64,000 bases of DNA from Ciona savignyi. Its lineage: Eukaryota; Chordata; Ascidiacea; Phlebobranchia; Cionidae. Of the stretch, positions 49,082 to 58,062 are shown piece by piece (the first letter of the stretch is position 1; each line of letters begins with the position of its first letter). A program made the position numbers and the translations under genes. The stretch is taken from contig CH001993.1 of the NCBI GenBank assembly GCA_000149265.1, positions 878,454-942,453 of the forward strand, written 5' to 3'. The notes beneath the pieces are model-generated. The model saw only the letters and a list, made by a program, of their open reading frames with translations, was not told where the DNA came from and did no database searches.

Positions 49082-49899
49082 TTCTGAAAGTAAAACAATA
49101 CAGTATATCGTAAATAAGCATCCACATTACCTTTAATTTGTTTTATAGCAAGTATTAAATGTCTATTTTTGTAGTTTCTATGTACTGGTATGTATTTTAT
49201 GATATATAAACACCCATAAATTTTGCTATAAAGAGTAGGGGCCCCGCCATCACATTTCTAATTGGGCCCCGCGGTTCCTAGCACCGGGCCTGTTCTTGAT
49301 TATTAGCATCCTTCCGAAGTGACTACTACTGACTTACTCATCTCCGGGTGGTTAAAACGGTCGGGTTTGTTTTTGTAAATAAACCAGAAGAGTGAACTAG
49401 GTTCAAGCAATAAACTTAGACTTATTCTTTAACTATATTCAACTAAACGGTGGTGCCATAACGTTTATCTCGACTAAAGGAACATAAACTACCATTGGAC
49501 AGTTTAACAGTTGGTGAATATGCAGATTTTTGTATGTACAGTTCTGCATATAGTGTCCACATTATAGCGATATTTTTGCTCTACCATCGAAGATTGCAAT
49601 AAAGTGTTTTTGTTAAGTTTTGACAATTGTCCGATAACATCGTGCCTACAGTCAGTTTATCGAAACTGAATTTTTTTAACTTATAAATCATTAGATTTAG
49701 ACAATTTAGCTTAATGCCATTCCGAAGAATACCGCCTTGGCAATGCTACTGGTGTAGCTGCTACAGGAATAGAAAAGGGTGAGTTAATTCGTTTCATCAC
49801 ATACTCACCACATGTTGTACTTCCAGAAGAACATGAACATTTCCCGCTACAGAATATCGAAAATAAAAATAAAGCTGCGAACAGCATCGGTCGGTGCAT
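20335..49899 (-). CDS. Giant EGF-rich adhesion GPCR (55 exons, about 2,399 aa)
   Basis: Read on the minus strand, 55 exons with GT/AG borders join in one frame totalling 7,200 nt including the stop. Order: signal peptide; SEA-like module; Cys-rich EGF-like module; two EGF domains; a truncated EGF spliced into a second SEA-like module; 33 more EGF domains; a hormone-receptor-like module; GAIN domain with GPS; seven membrane helices; and a short tail of roughly 60 residues. Adhesion GPCRs cut themselves at the GPS, and the new N terminus of the membrane part acts as a tethered agonist. The layout resembles the EGF-TM7 group (CD97/ADGRE), but those carry few EGF domains, and I cannot place the 7TM in a vertebrate subfamily. 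Exon positions are in the segment entries below. Exons in the gap at 41182-41281 cannot be excluded, though phases match across it. Confidence 0.9.
21276..21530 (+). repeat. Truncated SINE followed by a second 3' fragment
   Basis: A 5'-truncated plus-strand SINE runs from CAGCGGATTATTGGGTTCTA to the CCTATCCTAT tail near 21450. It is followed directly by a second, more diverged piece of the same family (ATACACTGTAATTTCTACGG to GCCCGTGCATTAACG). The intron lies between the TM5 and TM6 exons of the adhesion GPCR. Confidence 0.8.
21925..22165 (+). repeat. Diverged SINE, intronic
   Basis: Head CATCGCCTTTTAGCCGAAGG and GGTTGCTAGCTAG, body AACACACTATAATAGCTTCG, tail toward 22165. Old copy between the TM4 and TM5 exons. 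Confidence 0.65.
23268..23398 (+). repeat. SINE with internal deletion
   Basis: The tRNA-like head (CCGGTTAGTCTGCGTCGCCT through GTGCGAAACTGGTCGCTAGC) is joined directly to the 3' region (CCTTGTGTTAACCCCCTTGG and TAAACATGAATATCCTATTC). The central body of about 150 bp is missing. It lies in the intron between the TM1 and TM2 exons. Confidence 0.85.
24797..24922. repeat. A-rich tandem repeat of about 24 bp
   Basis: About five to six copies of a unit near AAAATATAGTTTAAAAAACTCC. It ends about 30 bp beyond the donor of GAIN exon 24950-25177. Confidence 0.9.
25577..25713. repeat. 29-bp tandem repeat that copies an exon end and its splice donor
   Basis: Plus-strand unit TGTATAACTACAGAGTTGCA plus TGTGTTACC, about four and a half copies. 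Read in gene sense, each copy contains GTAGTTATACAG followed by GTAACA, the last coding bases and donor of GAIN exon 25696-25905. The intron therefore carries several further donor-like copies in tandem after the one used in the model. Confidence 0.9.
26616..26857 (-). other. Adhesion GPCR segment 4: hormone-receptor-like module
   Basis: Exons 26768-26857 and 26616-26713. The sequence [15 protein letters not shown], then KCSNG and a later ACTLQEDG, follows the CP-x-G-x-Y-x-W-P pattern of the HormR module found before GAIN domains in many adhesion GPCRs. Phenylalanine replaces the usual tryptophan. The second exon changes the phase from 1 to 0, marking the end of the EGF-type exons. Domain assignment is by pattern only. 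Confidence 0.6.
28018..28250 (+). repeat. Diverged SINE in the EGF array
   Basis: Traces of the family: GTTGCGTCGCGGATCTTTAGG at the head, GGTTGTTTCCCTGGGAACGG, TTAATGGGTTCTACTAAAAT and CAGCTACAGTAACCCAGC. It lies between EGF exons 28297-28419 and 27833-27955. Confidence 0.6.
31945..32335. repeat. Two head-to-head SINE copies in the EGF array
   Basis: A minus-strand 5' portion (31945-32145, with GTGTTGTATATGATAGACAC and GCGACCAGTTCCGCACCTGC) is followed directly by a diverged plus-strand copy to about 32335 (GCAAGACACATGACAGACAT, CACTGCAATATCAGACTTTG). They lie between EGF exons 32486-32608 and 31665-31787. Confidence 0.7.
33432..33655 (+). repeat. Diverged SINE in the EGF array
   Basis: Plus-strand traces: TTGGTTGGTGCATCGCCTTT, TCTAGCTAGTCGACTGTGTC, GCATTGCCTGAACCCAATTG. 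It separates EGF exons 33714-33833 and 33208-33330 and is absent from the homologous intron at 29943-29994, so it came in after that block was duplicated. Confidence 0.65.
33897..33975 (-). pseudogene. Relic half EGF exon
   Basis: The minus strand reads the C-terminal half of an EGF domain ([20 protein letters not shown], then CSG) followed by a donor-like GTATAT. The first half is gone: upstream the sequence changes at once to AT-rich DNA matching the intron type seen at 30865-30983. No usable acceptor precedes it. It lies between working exons 34064-34186 and 33714-33833, which join in phase without it. I infer an internal deletion killed one array member. Confidence 0.8.
39645..39892 (-). 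repeat. SINE in the EGF array
   Basis: Minus-strand copy: AGGATATTCATGTTTTATTC, GTCGGATTACCAAAGCTATT, GTGTGTTGTATATGATTAAG, and at the head CAACCCTTCAGCTGAAAGGC. It lies between EGF exons 40270-40392 and 39389-39511. Confidence 0.75.
41182..41281. other. Assembly gap (100 N)
   Basis: Unknown bases within the intron between EGF exons 41729-41851 and 40818-40940. The left edge reads CAACGCACTGCAATAGCT, the body motif of the common SINE, so the gap probably begins inside a SINE copy. Confidence 0.99.
42655..42925 (+). repeat. Diverged SINE, intronic
   Basis: Plus-strand copy with TTGGTTGATTGGTGTGTTGC, GAAGGGTTCTACTAAAACTG and TTGCGTTTTCCATCCACAAG. Its opening lies about 60 bp upstream of exon 42481-42596 in the intron from 43343-43538. 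Confidence 0.65.
43645..43900 (+). repeat. Diverged SINE, intronic
   Basis: Old plus-strand copy with GTCATGTAGCTTAGTTGATT, TAGCAGATTTTACTAAAACT and TGACGGTTGCCCATGTGATA. It fills most of the intron between exons 43962-44039 and 43343-43538. Confidence 0.55.
45069..45361 (-). repeat. Full-length SINE next to a splice donor
   Basis: Minus-strand copy from GATAGGATATTCATGTTTAT to a head ending in CTAACCCGTCGGAC. Its head end lies about 11 bp from the donor of adhesion GPCR exon 45374-45499, and the element points in the same direction as the gene. Confidence 0.9.
45765..46065 (-). repeat. Diverged SINE, intronic
   Basis: Minus-strand traces: TTTTATCGTCGTGAACGGGA, GTCGAGTTACTTGAGCTATA, GCAGTGTGTTGTATACGATT, TCCGAGCAATGTCCGTTATG. 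It lies between exons 46310-46422 and 45374-45499. Confidence 0.65.
46795..47060 (-). repeat. Diverged SINE, intronic
   Basis: Minus-strand copy with GGATATTTATATTTTATTCT, GAATGGGAAAAAGAGTCGTT and GCAGTGTGTTCATATAATTC. A further fragment follows at about 47090-47360. Both lie between exons 47802-47970 and 46310-46422. Confidence 0.6.
47998..48285 (-). repeat. Full-length SINE just upstream of an exon
   Basis: Minus-strand copy with (GGATA)2-3, CAAGGGGGTTAACACACGGG, GGGTTACCGGAGCTATTGCA and a head ending AGACCAACGGGCTGGACG. In gene sense its TATCC tail ends about 28 bp before the acceptor of exon 47802-47970, so the branch region may lie at or near the SINE end. Confidence 0.92.
48806..49300. 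mobile_element. hAT-like MITE with 8-bp target duplication
   Basis: Element 48814-49292 starts CAGGGCCGGTTTTAGGCC and ends GCACCGGGCCTG; the ends are short inverted repeats (CAGG-CCGGT). Both sides carry TTCTTGAT (48806-48813 and 49293-49300). GGGCCCCGC motifs lie near both ends and an AT dinucleotide run near 49051-49078. An 8-bp duplication with CAGGG-type ends fits hAT superfamily elements. No coding frame; 479 bp; in intron 1 of the adhesion GPCR. Confidence 0.9.
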
Positions 49900-51187
49900 T
49901 GTACCCAATACGATGTTCGAATTATCCTTCCTCAGAATTATTGATAAATAATAACCTCACAAATTACAACCTAAATAAGCATTGATTTAAATTGAGCGGC
50001 TAAACAGTCACTATACAACAAATAAGATGTAACCTGCATAAAAGTTAACACACACTGTTTTTTTATTATTACAAAAGCGCTATGATTTGCAAGCGTCTTC
50101 AAATTTCGAAGAAAAACTACACAATAGTTGACGACATAACTTTACCTCGCTTAAAACACGTAAGCGGTTTAATGAAATAGATTTATTAGTAAACCTTAAA
50201 TGTTCTTTGTTTCTACGTTGGGAAAAGAATTGAAGCTAAAATATAGGTAAAAAATCTGTCCTTGTGGCGCTGTTAAATTACATATTTAATTTCTAACATC
50301 AGGATACAACAGCTTTTATCCGTTCTGTCTTTTTAAGCATTCGTTTTGAAAACTTTTTGACCAAACAAAATCGGTGATTCGTTTTTTTACATCTATTTTC
50401 CTGAGCCTGTAAAGAGTATTGAACTAAACAACGCCTTTCCTCCAACAATGGATGATGTTAATTAAGTATACCACACACACAAGCGAGGGGTCCACAGAGC
50501 AAGCTATAGATCACTTCCGTGAAATCGCAGAGAAGCGGTTAGAATTGCTTGAAATAGACGGACGCTACCTACAGTAACGGTTTTTACGTCATTAACTAAC
50601 AAACAAAGCTATTTTCGATCACAGACCATTCGAGGCGTAGAAACTTTATAAACAAGTTAACATGAACTGGACTATCTATCAACAACCAGTCTATCATATT
50701 CAAAGCCCACAAAATCCACACAGGTAAAAGCTGGCATTCTGTTGCTAGTTGTAGAAGCTGCAACAACGTATCAAACGATAGTATTGTGTGGGTGGGTGTT
50801 GTGCCCTGCTCTCGTTAGCTGGATAAAAACCGGATCCCACGTTAAAATAAAAGCTAGTACTCGATGACGACACAATTGTATATCATCATTCTTGGTCTAT
50901 TGTGTATAGTAGAGGCAATGCAAAACTGTGAGTAAAGGTAAAGAATTGATCAAGTATTGTAGAAAAACGGCAATAAAATAAAACGAAGCAAAATAAGAGT
51001 CATCACACGAAGTTTATAAACAGTGATTGTCTAATGACAAAGAGTAATTATTCTGGTCCATTCAATGATTATTACACCGTCTTCTACTATAAATAGCCTT
51101 ACACATTAACCATGGTGGCTACACATCTACACACCATTTTAAAAGCGTCATATGGGGATATTTATATTAATCTGAAGCAATAGAAGA
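49900..51187. other. Spacer upstream of the adhesion GPCR
   Basis: Lies between the GPCR start (minus strand) and the BCKDHA 3' end (minus strand). It should contain the GPCR promoter, but I see no clear TATA box on that strand. On the plus strand it holds a candidate signal-peptide exon at 50864, described separately. Confidence 0.4.
50864..50927 (+). CDS. Candidate first exon with a signal peptide (orphan)
   Basis: ATG at 50864 encodes MTTQLYIIILGLLCIVEAMQN, a strong secretory signal peptide, followed directly by a good donor GTGAGTAAAG at 50928. An unspliced reading ends after two more codons. An A/T-rich GGATAAAAACC about 40 bp upstream could act as a TATA-like element. I could not find a downstream exon within the BCKDHA region on the plus strand. 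It may be the start of a small secreted peptide gene nested beside BCKDHA, or chance. Confidence 0.3.
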
Positions 51188-51264
51188 CGCCACAGCGGTA
51201 GTTAACGTCATAACATTAGCTGACGTCATAACGGTAGCTGACGTCACAACGGTGGCTGACGTCA
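51188..51264 (-). repeat. 18-bp tandem repeat of TGACGTCA motifs at the BCKDHA stop codon
   Basis: Read on the minus strand, the stop codon TGA is the first three bases of TGACGTCAGCCACCGTTG. This 18-bp unit repeats about four times with small changes, giving three perfect TGACGTCA palindromes (the CRE/ATF site) and one TGACGTTA. Because 18 is a multiple of three, every unit also presents TGA in the reading frame. Confidence 0.92.
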
Positions 51265-54200
51265 CAATGGTTCATGGCGTTTGAGTGGGTAGTGCTGTTT
51301 GTGGGCGGTGATGTGTTCGCGCATTTGTTGTTGCTGTCGTTGCAAGTGCGGTGGCATTTCGTCGTAGACATCGGTGAACACCACGGAAGGCGACGGCTTT
51401 AAACGCTTCTCTGCGGCCGCGAACGCTTCGATTACCTGCAACGGGTAAACAATGTGAAGACGGGGGGATGGGAAGGTTTAAACATGATCTATTCCAGCGC
51501 TTGGTATAACGGATAAGTCTCAGCTCAAAACTTGATAGGTGGCTAATTCGATCTTAACCGTGGTCACATTCTGCGCGGTTGTGTTTTTTTGCACTGCCCT
51601 CAATGGATGATGCCTTTATTACATTTAACAGCAATTATAAAATATATCTCGCGATGCAATAGCTTTGGGAATGGACTGTTGACATGAGGTAACCTGGCGT
51701 GTGTGATTATGAAGTTCGGTTTACTGATCGGATTTCGCTCATTTAGAAAGAAGAAATGACGTCAACACACATTTTAAATTCACGCAGAAGAATTGCTCGC
51801 AATATTGTTAAATCGCTTAAATAAATAATCAAGTGTTGCCCATGTCTAGTCATACAAAAGCAGAAAAACTTGCGTACATCGTTTTTAACATGGGTTAAAA
51901 AGTTTATCGTTTAGTTGGCCAGATTGTAACAGAATCATTCTTGATAACATAATGACCAAGGGCTGTCTATCAACCAGTTATAGCATGTCCTCATCTTGAC
52001 AGTAGAGACAGATGAGAATATACGAAGCAGTCGTTGTTTAATTACCACGGATTTGGAGTCATTCGGTGGCATGCCCAACAGGTCATGAAGTCTTGGTTCG
52101 GGCAAGAAACAACGTTAAACCATTTTGTTGGATTTGAAACTTAGTTATGAATAGGAAATTTGAGTTTCTGATGACAACATACGGCCTTTAGGTGGAATTG
52201 CATTTTAATTTGTTTTTGACTCTAGTTCATGCTACAAGTTACTTCTTGTTAAGCTTTTAGTAATGGTGGCGCTTTACTTGGATCGTCTTCGTGGCTTTTA
52301 ATTATTAAATTTTTATATAATCGGTCTAATTTTATTGCACTTCGCTTACGTTTTAACGGTTACATCCGTTATAATTAACAATTTTATACATTTTTAATGA
52401 CGTGTTTTAACTAATGTTCGTTTTGCCGTTTTTTGCTGATACTGTGTTACGTTTTATCTACTTGGTGTGTACTTGGGTAAAAAAATAATAGAGTAAACTT
52501 CTCTGCGATAATCAATTTTATTAATTTTTATTTAAAATAAATTTGTTTAAGTTTTTCTTAATGTTCAATTAGTTTTGCTTAACGTTTAAAAGTCACGTCA
52601 CTACCCCGTTCGTTACACTGTGTGTATTTACCAAAGTGTTTTAACTCTTCTAGTTTTACCGTTTTATCCTGCCTGGCTGCCTCGTCTTTTTAATAACGGT
52701 GGTGTTTCTTATTTATGTAACAAAGAGGGGAAAAGGAAGTAAACACAACTTTAAACAAGAGTGTACAATTTCATAAAAATTGTGGAAAAATTTAAACAAG
52801 CTAACTGCACGAGTCTAATGAATAATAATCAAATGAATGCGTTTTATCACACAAATCAATACCCAGTAAACCGGTGATGATTGTGTTTTATTTGCTGCAT
52901 ATACCTTCCTTAAATTCCTGGTTTTTCTCATCGTACGAGTTATGTTTTGCAGCACAAACCTTAAGTTTGGCAAAACCGATTTTCATAAAAAAAAGATAAC
53001 CATTGATTCGGTAGGTAAAAGAAACGTGCATTCTGAATTCGTTGTTAGAGTTGTGTATCACTTACGATTAAAACTGTTCTATAGCCAGTTGGTTTTGTCT
53101 TCAGGCAAGTCACTAAGAAGACATTTACATGAATGGTGGTTTTTGGATTTAGGGTTATCATTGGAATACTAGTTAGGAAAATCAGCACTAGAGAAAATAT
53201 ACATTAATATACGGTTATCAACAGATCATTAAGATTAAAAGCTCTGTGTAAGAGGGAAAACCATAACAATGAGTCCTCTTTTTAATCGAAGTCATCATAA
53301 ATATAAACGCAAATAAACCCAATGACATGGTATTATCACTGTCATCTTCATACGAATATAGAAATGTATATTCACCTGCTTTTTGCAATCAGCTTTCAAA
53401 GCAGTTTCCTCTTCCTCAGTCCAGCACTTCCGCTCGTTCATCAAGTAAGAGGTGAACCTTGCAATCGGGTTGTCGGTTTTCCAATGTTCAAGCTCGCCAT
53501 CCGGTCGGTAAGTTGAACTGTCGTCACTTGTGCTGTGGTCCCCAACTCTGTGGAAATAGGGGTTCCGGATAATTCTATTGCAATTAGGAGCGAAATATTC
53601 CAATTTTCAAGTCTACTTTGGACTACAACAGTCTCTTTTACAAAACAGTTATTAATTAAGCAAGAAGTGGTGAAAATGGTGTGGTAAAGACATTAACGCT
53701 TTCATTACACAAAAGTTACAACAAGACAATTTCTAATATTAACCAAACATCAATATCTATTTCTAAATAAACTATGAGTCGTTGTACAAAGCCACAAACT
53801 TGGCATTATGCCCTATGTTGCCGTGAATAGTAATGAAGTCCAATAGAAAAAGCATTCAACACCTGTATGTCATAGCCTCAATGAGGACGGGCCTGCTTTC
53901 ATCCAGGGCTATTTGCCTTGCTTTCCTTGTTGCATTATACACGGCCAAGATATCATTTCCATCCACTCTTATTGTGATCATTCCATACCCAGACCCACGC
54001 GCTGCTATCCCATCACCTCTGTACTGTTCATGAACGGGCGTGGATATAGCATAGCCATTGTTGCGGCTGTAAAAAAACAATTCAATTTAACCTTGTGTTA
54101 CTTAAGACTTGGCCTCTGAGTACAAAGCACACAAGTGTACATGGGAAGCCACTTAACAGGTGTTGCCTCAAAATACATAATTTAAATGAATTGTCCAATA

Positions 54201-57200
54201 ATATAACTTATCTAATGTGATGAACACACCTCTGGCTCTAGCAACCTGATTTAGGTAGTGGGCAGGAGGTAGCCTGGTGGTTTTAAGCTCTGTTATTTAA
54301 GCTAATGTCGATGTTCCACACATGTGGATGAACATATTTCTCCTAAGATAATGAGTATAGATATCCAATTCTATTAGGCATATATGCAAAAGCAACCCAT
54401 TGTTGGGCAAGAGGTAATCGAAATCTAATTATTGCCTGATGATAAGAGCCCTGCTTTTTCATATTCATCTACATAGAGTTGAATACAGTTTAATAAATAT
54501 ATCCTATAGTTTTTTTTATTTTAAGAATATTATAAATATAAACATGCAGGGTATAAGTTAAAATGATAAGTTACTTCAATCATCATCAGGAAAAACAATA
54601 TGATATTGTTACAAGATCTACTATGTAACACAATGTAGAAGCTTAAAGCTATCTCGCATACAAAGTGAACTAACCAGAAGAATATGCATGGGGCATCCAG
54701 AGTGGCAGCAAAGTTAAATGCTGCATGAGCGTCACCTTCAGATGCAGCCCCATCACCAAAGTAGCAGATGACGCAGGAATCTGGCTTGGTACGCTTCATC
54801 GCATACGCTGCTCCTGCCGCCTGTAAACGAGGGTCAATTAACATGATGAAAAAAGTATTAAAACAATATTAGAAAATTATTTGTGATCCATACCATTTTT
54901 TAAGCAAAGTTTTTTTTGCATGTCAGATGCCATAGTCCCATTAAGTAAAAATGTTGTTAATCATTATCACATGAATGCATCTATAAGTACAGTTGATGGT
55001 GTGCAAAAAAAATATACAATTTAATATTTATTGGTAAAATAAGACTTGCGTTAGGCCAAGTCATTGAAAATGCAACTCTAGTCAAGTCAATCAAATCATT
55101 GTAAATACAACTAGATTCACGCCAAGTCTTTGTACAGTGAGGTCATAGACTAAGACATTCGTAAGCAAAAAACTTTCTCAACAACTTTTCAAGAAACAGA
55201 CAAACATCAACTGACTTGTGGCATCTGGGTAGCCAATGGAGAACTAATTGTTACGAAGTTCAGGTCTTTGGAGCCATAATGGACTGGCATTTGTTTACCA
55301 GAAGCCGGGTCATTGATATTCGCGTAACATTGGTCCATGAACTGGTCCAGACGAAAACCTCTCCACATCAAAACTCCTGCATTTATCAATAATGTCAGAA
55401 AACTGTAACATATATTACATAACATCACTGTGCCATTACAATGTGCTGTAACATCAATGTGGCATTACAAGTGTTTGCAAAATAATTTACTGATAAAAAG
55501 TAGAGTTTCCGGTAGCTTAGATTAGTCCAACGCCTTTTAGTCGATCAGATGATGAATTGAAACCAGCCGCTGGTTTTGTTGGTTGTGTTCTTAAGCAGGA
55601 TACTCAAAGAATGTTGCTTAAGCTTAGTGGATTAATGGGTTGATTTAAAACAGTAGAAATGTCTCATGTACAACACAATGCAATAAGCCGGGACACCGGA
55701 TGGTGAGTCTTAGAAAAGTCGGACGATTAGCTGGTGATAACAACCCCACAAGCTAAACATGAATATTCAATATCCCAACCCAATACCTGCTTCTCTGTAT
55801 TGAGCAAACACGAGGTCGGTGTCGCTGAGGGCAGCAGCACTACCAACATGTGAACCTTCCTCTCCGAAGTTGGTCATATAAAATGAGATCCGACCCTGTC
55901 GCTGTGCATCGTACATGATCCCATCCATGATATTCAACATTTTCATGTCCCGGTACATCTTACGTAAGGTCTCATCGCTCAGCTGAAAAAAATTTAGTTA
56001 ATAAACTACTGATTTTTAATAGGGGGATTATTGTCTAATTAAAAAAGGAAATTGGGAGAAAAAACAGCAAAACAACATTAGCTTATTTTTTCCAACAGCA
56101 GTAGCAGTAACCAAATAAACAGAAAATCTAGCCAGAAACAAGGAACAACTTACTTTAGGATCCTGGGATTCATCCATGATTTTCCCCTCATTGTCAAAGA
56201 CTCTGTAAACCGGGATGGTCTTTTCCAGTTTCGGTTCAAGGAATTCAAGTTTGGTAACAAAGTTTGAAGGTGAAATGAGAGTGGTGCGAGCTGCAGCATC
56301 TGAGGACTAAAAGACCAGGTCAAAGGCAGCTCATTGTAACTGTAGCCTAATGATTTGTATGTATATGTACAGAACCTGACACATTGACACAGAAAAGTCG
56401 CAACCTCTATACATTAAAATTAGATACATGTATCCTTGCTTGTGGAAAACTACATTGTAGCAATGATAAACATTTATTGCTATTACATGTTAGTCACTGT
56501 CATTCATTTCTTCATTTCTCAATTGTCCGACAGATTAGTCTAGTGGTTCCAAAATAGTGTTACCCATGCATCAACACCTTATCATTGTAAACGTCAAACT
56601 ACTACCATTTAATTTAATAAACCATTGGTTTCAGTAAAAATGTTAAGATTAAGCACAGTACCATATTCACATTGTCTATTTAATTACAATAGTCAACAAG
56701 CCATGTTTAGTTTCATTGCTTTAACTAGTTCCTCCGTTAAAAATTAATGCATAGTGGGTTAGTGGCGGATTACATATTAAATATTTAGATTTTTTCCTTA
56801 AGAACTAATCACACAGGTAAATGTCAGACCACCTCGCAAATGTGTAGGGAAGAGTTCTCATACAGGTAACCGTTAGATTATCATTAATTTCCTTATTACA
56901 ACACAATAATCCTCTGGGTTCAGATTATGTCTGCTTGATGCTTTGCCCAATGCCGTAACTAAAATATTAGCGCCCACTTTCACGTTTATTATTTGCATGG
57001 CATTCATAGAATAACAAATTGTTATCATTCAAGACTAATTGGTGTGCAAGTATAGGCAACACCGAAGAAGGGGAATAGGAAATGAGAGAAACTGCTCCCT
57101 AAAAAGTTGAGAAAGTATTTAATACAGAGTAAATACCTTGGCAGCAAACACAGAACGAATCCATGTTTGTTTACTTTTGAACAGTAAACGAATTTGTAAA

Positions 57201-57232
57201 TATGGCCTTCCAAGCTTTACAATATGAGACAT
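51262..57232 (-). CDS. BCKDHA: Branched-chain 2-oxoacid dehydrogenase E1 alpha subunit, mitochondrial
   Basis: BCKDHA is the thiamine-diphosphate-binding alpha chain of E1, which decarboxylates the 2-oxoacids of leucine, isoleucine and valine in the mitochondrial matrix. Exons: 57137-57232, 56154-56306, 55787-55982, 55216-55376, 54675-54820, 53863-54066, 53376-53547 and 51262-51435. All phases match, giving 433 aa (human about 445). The N terminus [20 protein letters not shown] is a plausible mitochondrial targeting peptide. Diagnostic stretches are [41 protein letters not shown], the thiamine-diphosphate motif [28 protein letters not shown] and the phosphorylation loop [15 protein letters not shown]. 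The loop keeps both regulatory serines, but the first of the two histidines usual in GHHS is Asp. The C terminus [13 protein letters not shown] matches the family. The last intron (51436-53375) is by far the longest. Confidence 0.96.
51436..53375. other. Long last intron of BCKDHA
   Basis: Contains a diverged tRNA-like/SINE stretch at about 51495-51720 (CGCTTGGTATAACGGATAAG, ATGCAATAGCTTTGGGAATG) and two dispersed AT-rich repeats: about 52310-52470, related to 59380-59520, and about 52640-52745, related to 45590-45720. Two short open frames (52942-53172 and 53322-53516) show no domain and are not called. Confidence 0.5.
55508..55768 (+). repeat. SINE in a BCKDHA intron
   Basis: Plus-strand copy: CCGGTAGCTTAGATTAGTCC, ATTAATGGGTTGATTTAAAA, TACAACACAATGCAATAAGC, AACATGAATATTCAATATCC. 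It lies between exons 55787-55982 and 55216-55376. Confidence 0.7.
56307..57136. other. BCKDHA intron 1
   Basis: AT-rich intron with an old minus-strand SINE remnant at about 56790-56990 (AATCACACAGGTAAATGTCA, CTCTGGGTTCAGATTATGTC). No coding block seen. Confidence 0.4.
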
Positions 57233-57790
57233 AATTGCAATTCTTATTAAGATGACACCTGTAGAAATTATAGGATAAATAGTGGTACAAGTAAAGTGTA
57301 AAACCTATGCTCACTGCACAACACAAACTATCACAGTTTCAGATTAATAACGACATGTCACAAACGATTAAGGGGAAAATATTTTAAAGTTTTTGTGTTG
57401 TGGTTAAACAAAACACGCCAGTTTATGAACTGGAGCTAGACGTTTTACTCATCTATGCTGCTACACAAAGTAAATTACATCTCTACGGCAAGTTATTTCA
57501 GCGGCTTAGCTGCTGCAGAGGTAACCTGATCTCGGGTAAGCAATTTAACCCGAGTAGTGGAGGTATTATGTGCAATCGTGAATAGATACAGAATACGATG
57601 GGATGGTTGAATTTTTTTAGTGGGTTGCGGCCAAATAAATTGGTAGGTTAGTGCACAGCCTTTCAACTAAAAATTGTAGGATCGAAACTTATGACTGGAT
57701 AGTTTGTGTACTCTTAAGTAACACACTTAGCGGACACTTAAACCTAGGATATTACTGGATTGAAGTAAGCAGCAGCAACGCCCCAAATAG

Positions 57791-58062
57791 GAGGATAGGA
57801 TAGGGATAGGATATTCATGTTTATCCCCGTGAATAGGAAAACCTAGGGGGTTATCACACGGGCAATCGTCAGATCACCTCGCGCCCATCGTCGGGTTACC
57901 GGAGCTATTGCAGTGTGTTGTATATGATAGACACGTTCCTTCAATTTGGTAGAACCCATTAATCCGCTGGGTTCAGGCAATGTCCGTAAAGTACCTTGCC
58001 CAAAGACACAACCGTCTACCTAGCGACCAGTTTCGCACCTGCAACCTTTCGATTGAAAGGAT
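57791..58062 (-). repeat. SINE, head-truncated
   Basis: Minus-strand copy starting with GGATAGGATAGGGATAGGAT, then ACCGGAGCTATTGCAGTGTG and CAGTTTCGCACCTGCAACCT. It breaks off at GATTGAAAGG, where another SINE-like fragment (ACAACACACTAAAATAGCTG) begins. Confidence 0.9.

Larger units (their letters stand above)
45374..49899 (-). other. Adhesion GPCR segment 1: signal peptide, SEA-like module, Cys-rich module
   Basis: Exons 49809-49899, 47802-47970, 46310-46422 and 45374-45499. Exon 1 starts at ATG 49899 with a signal peptide ([17 protein letters not shown]) followed by [10 protein letters not shown]. Exons 2 and 3 give a domain of about 90 residues with [33 protein letters not shown]; the amphipathic pattern followed by strands recalls SEA domains, but the GSVVV-type self-cleavage site is absent. 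Exon 4 is Cys-rich (NCCASC, SCTSW, CSCYAGF) and EGF-like without the calcium motif. SEA assignment is inference. Confidence 0.75.
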
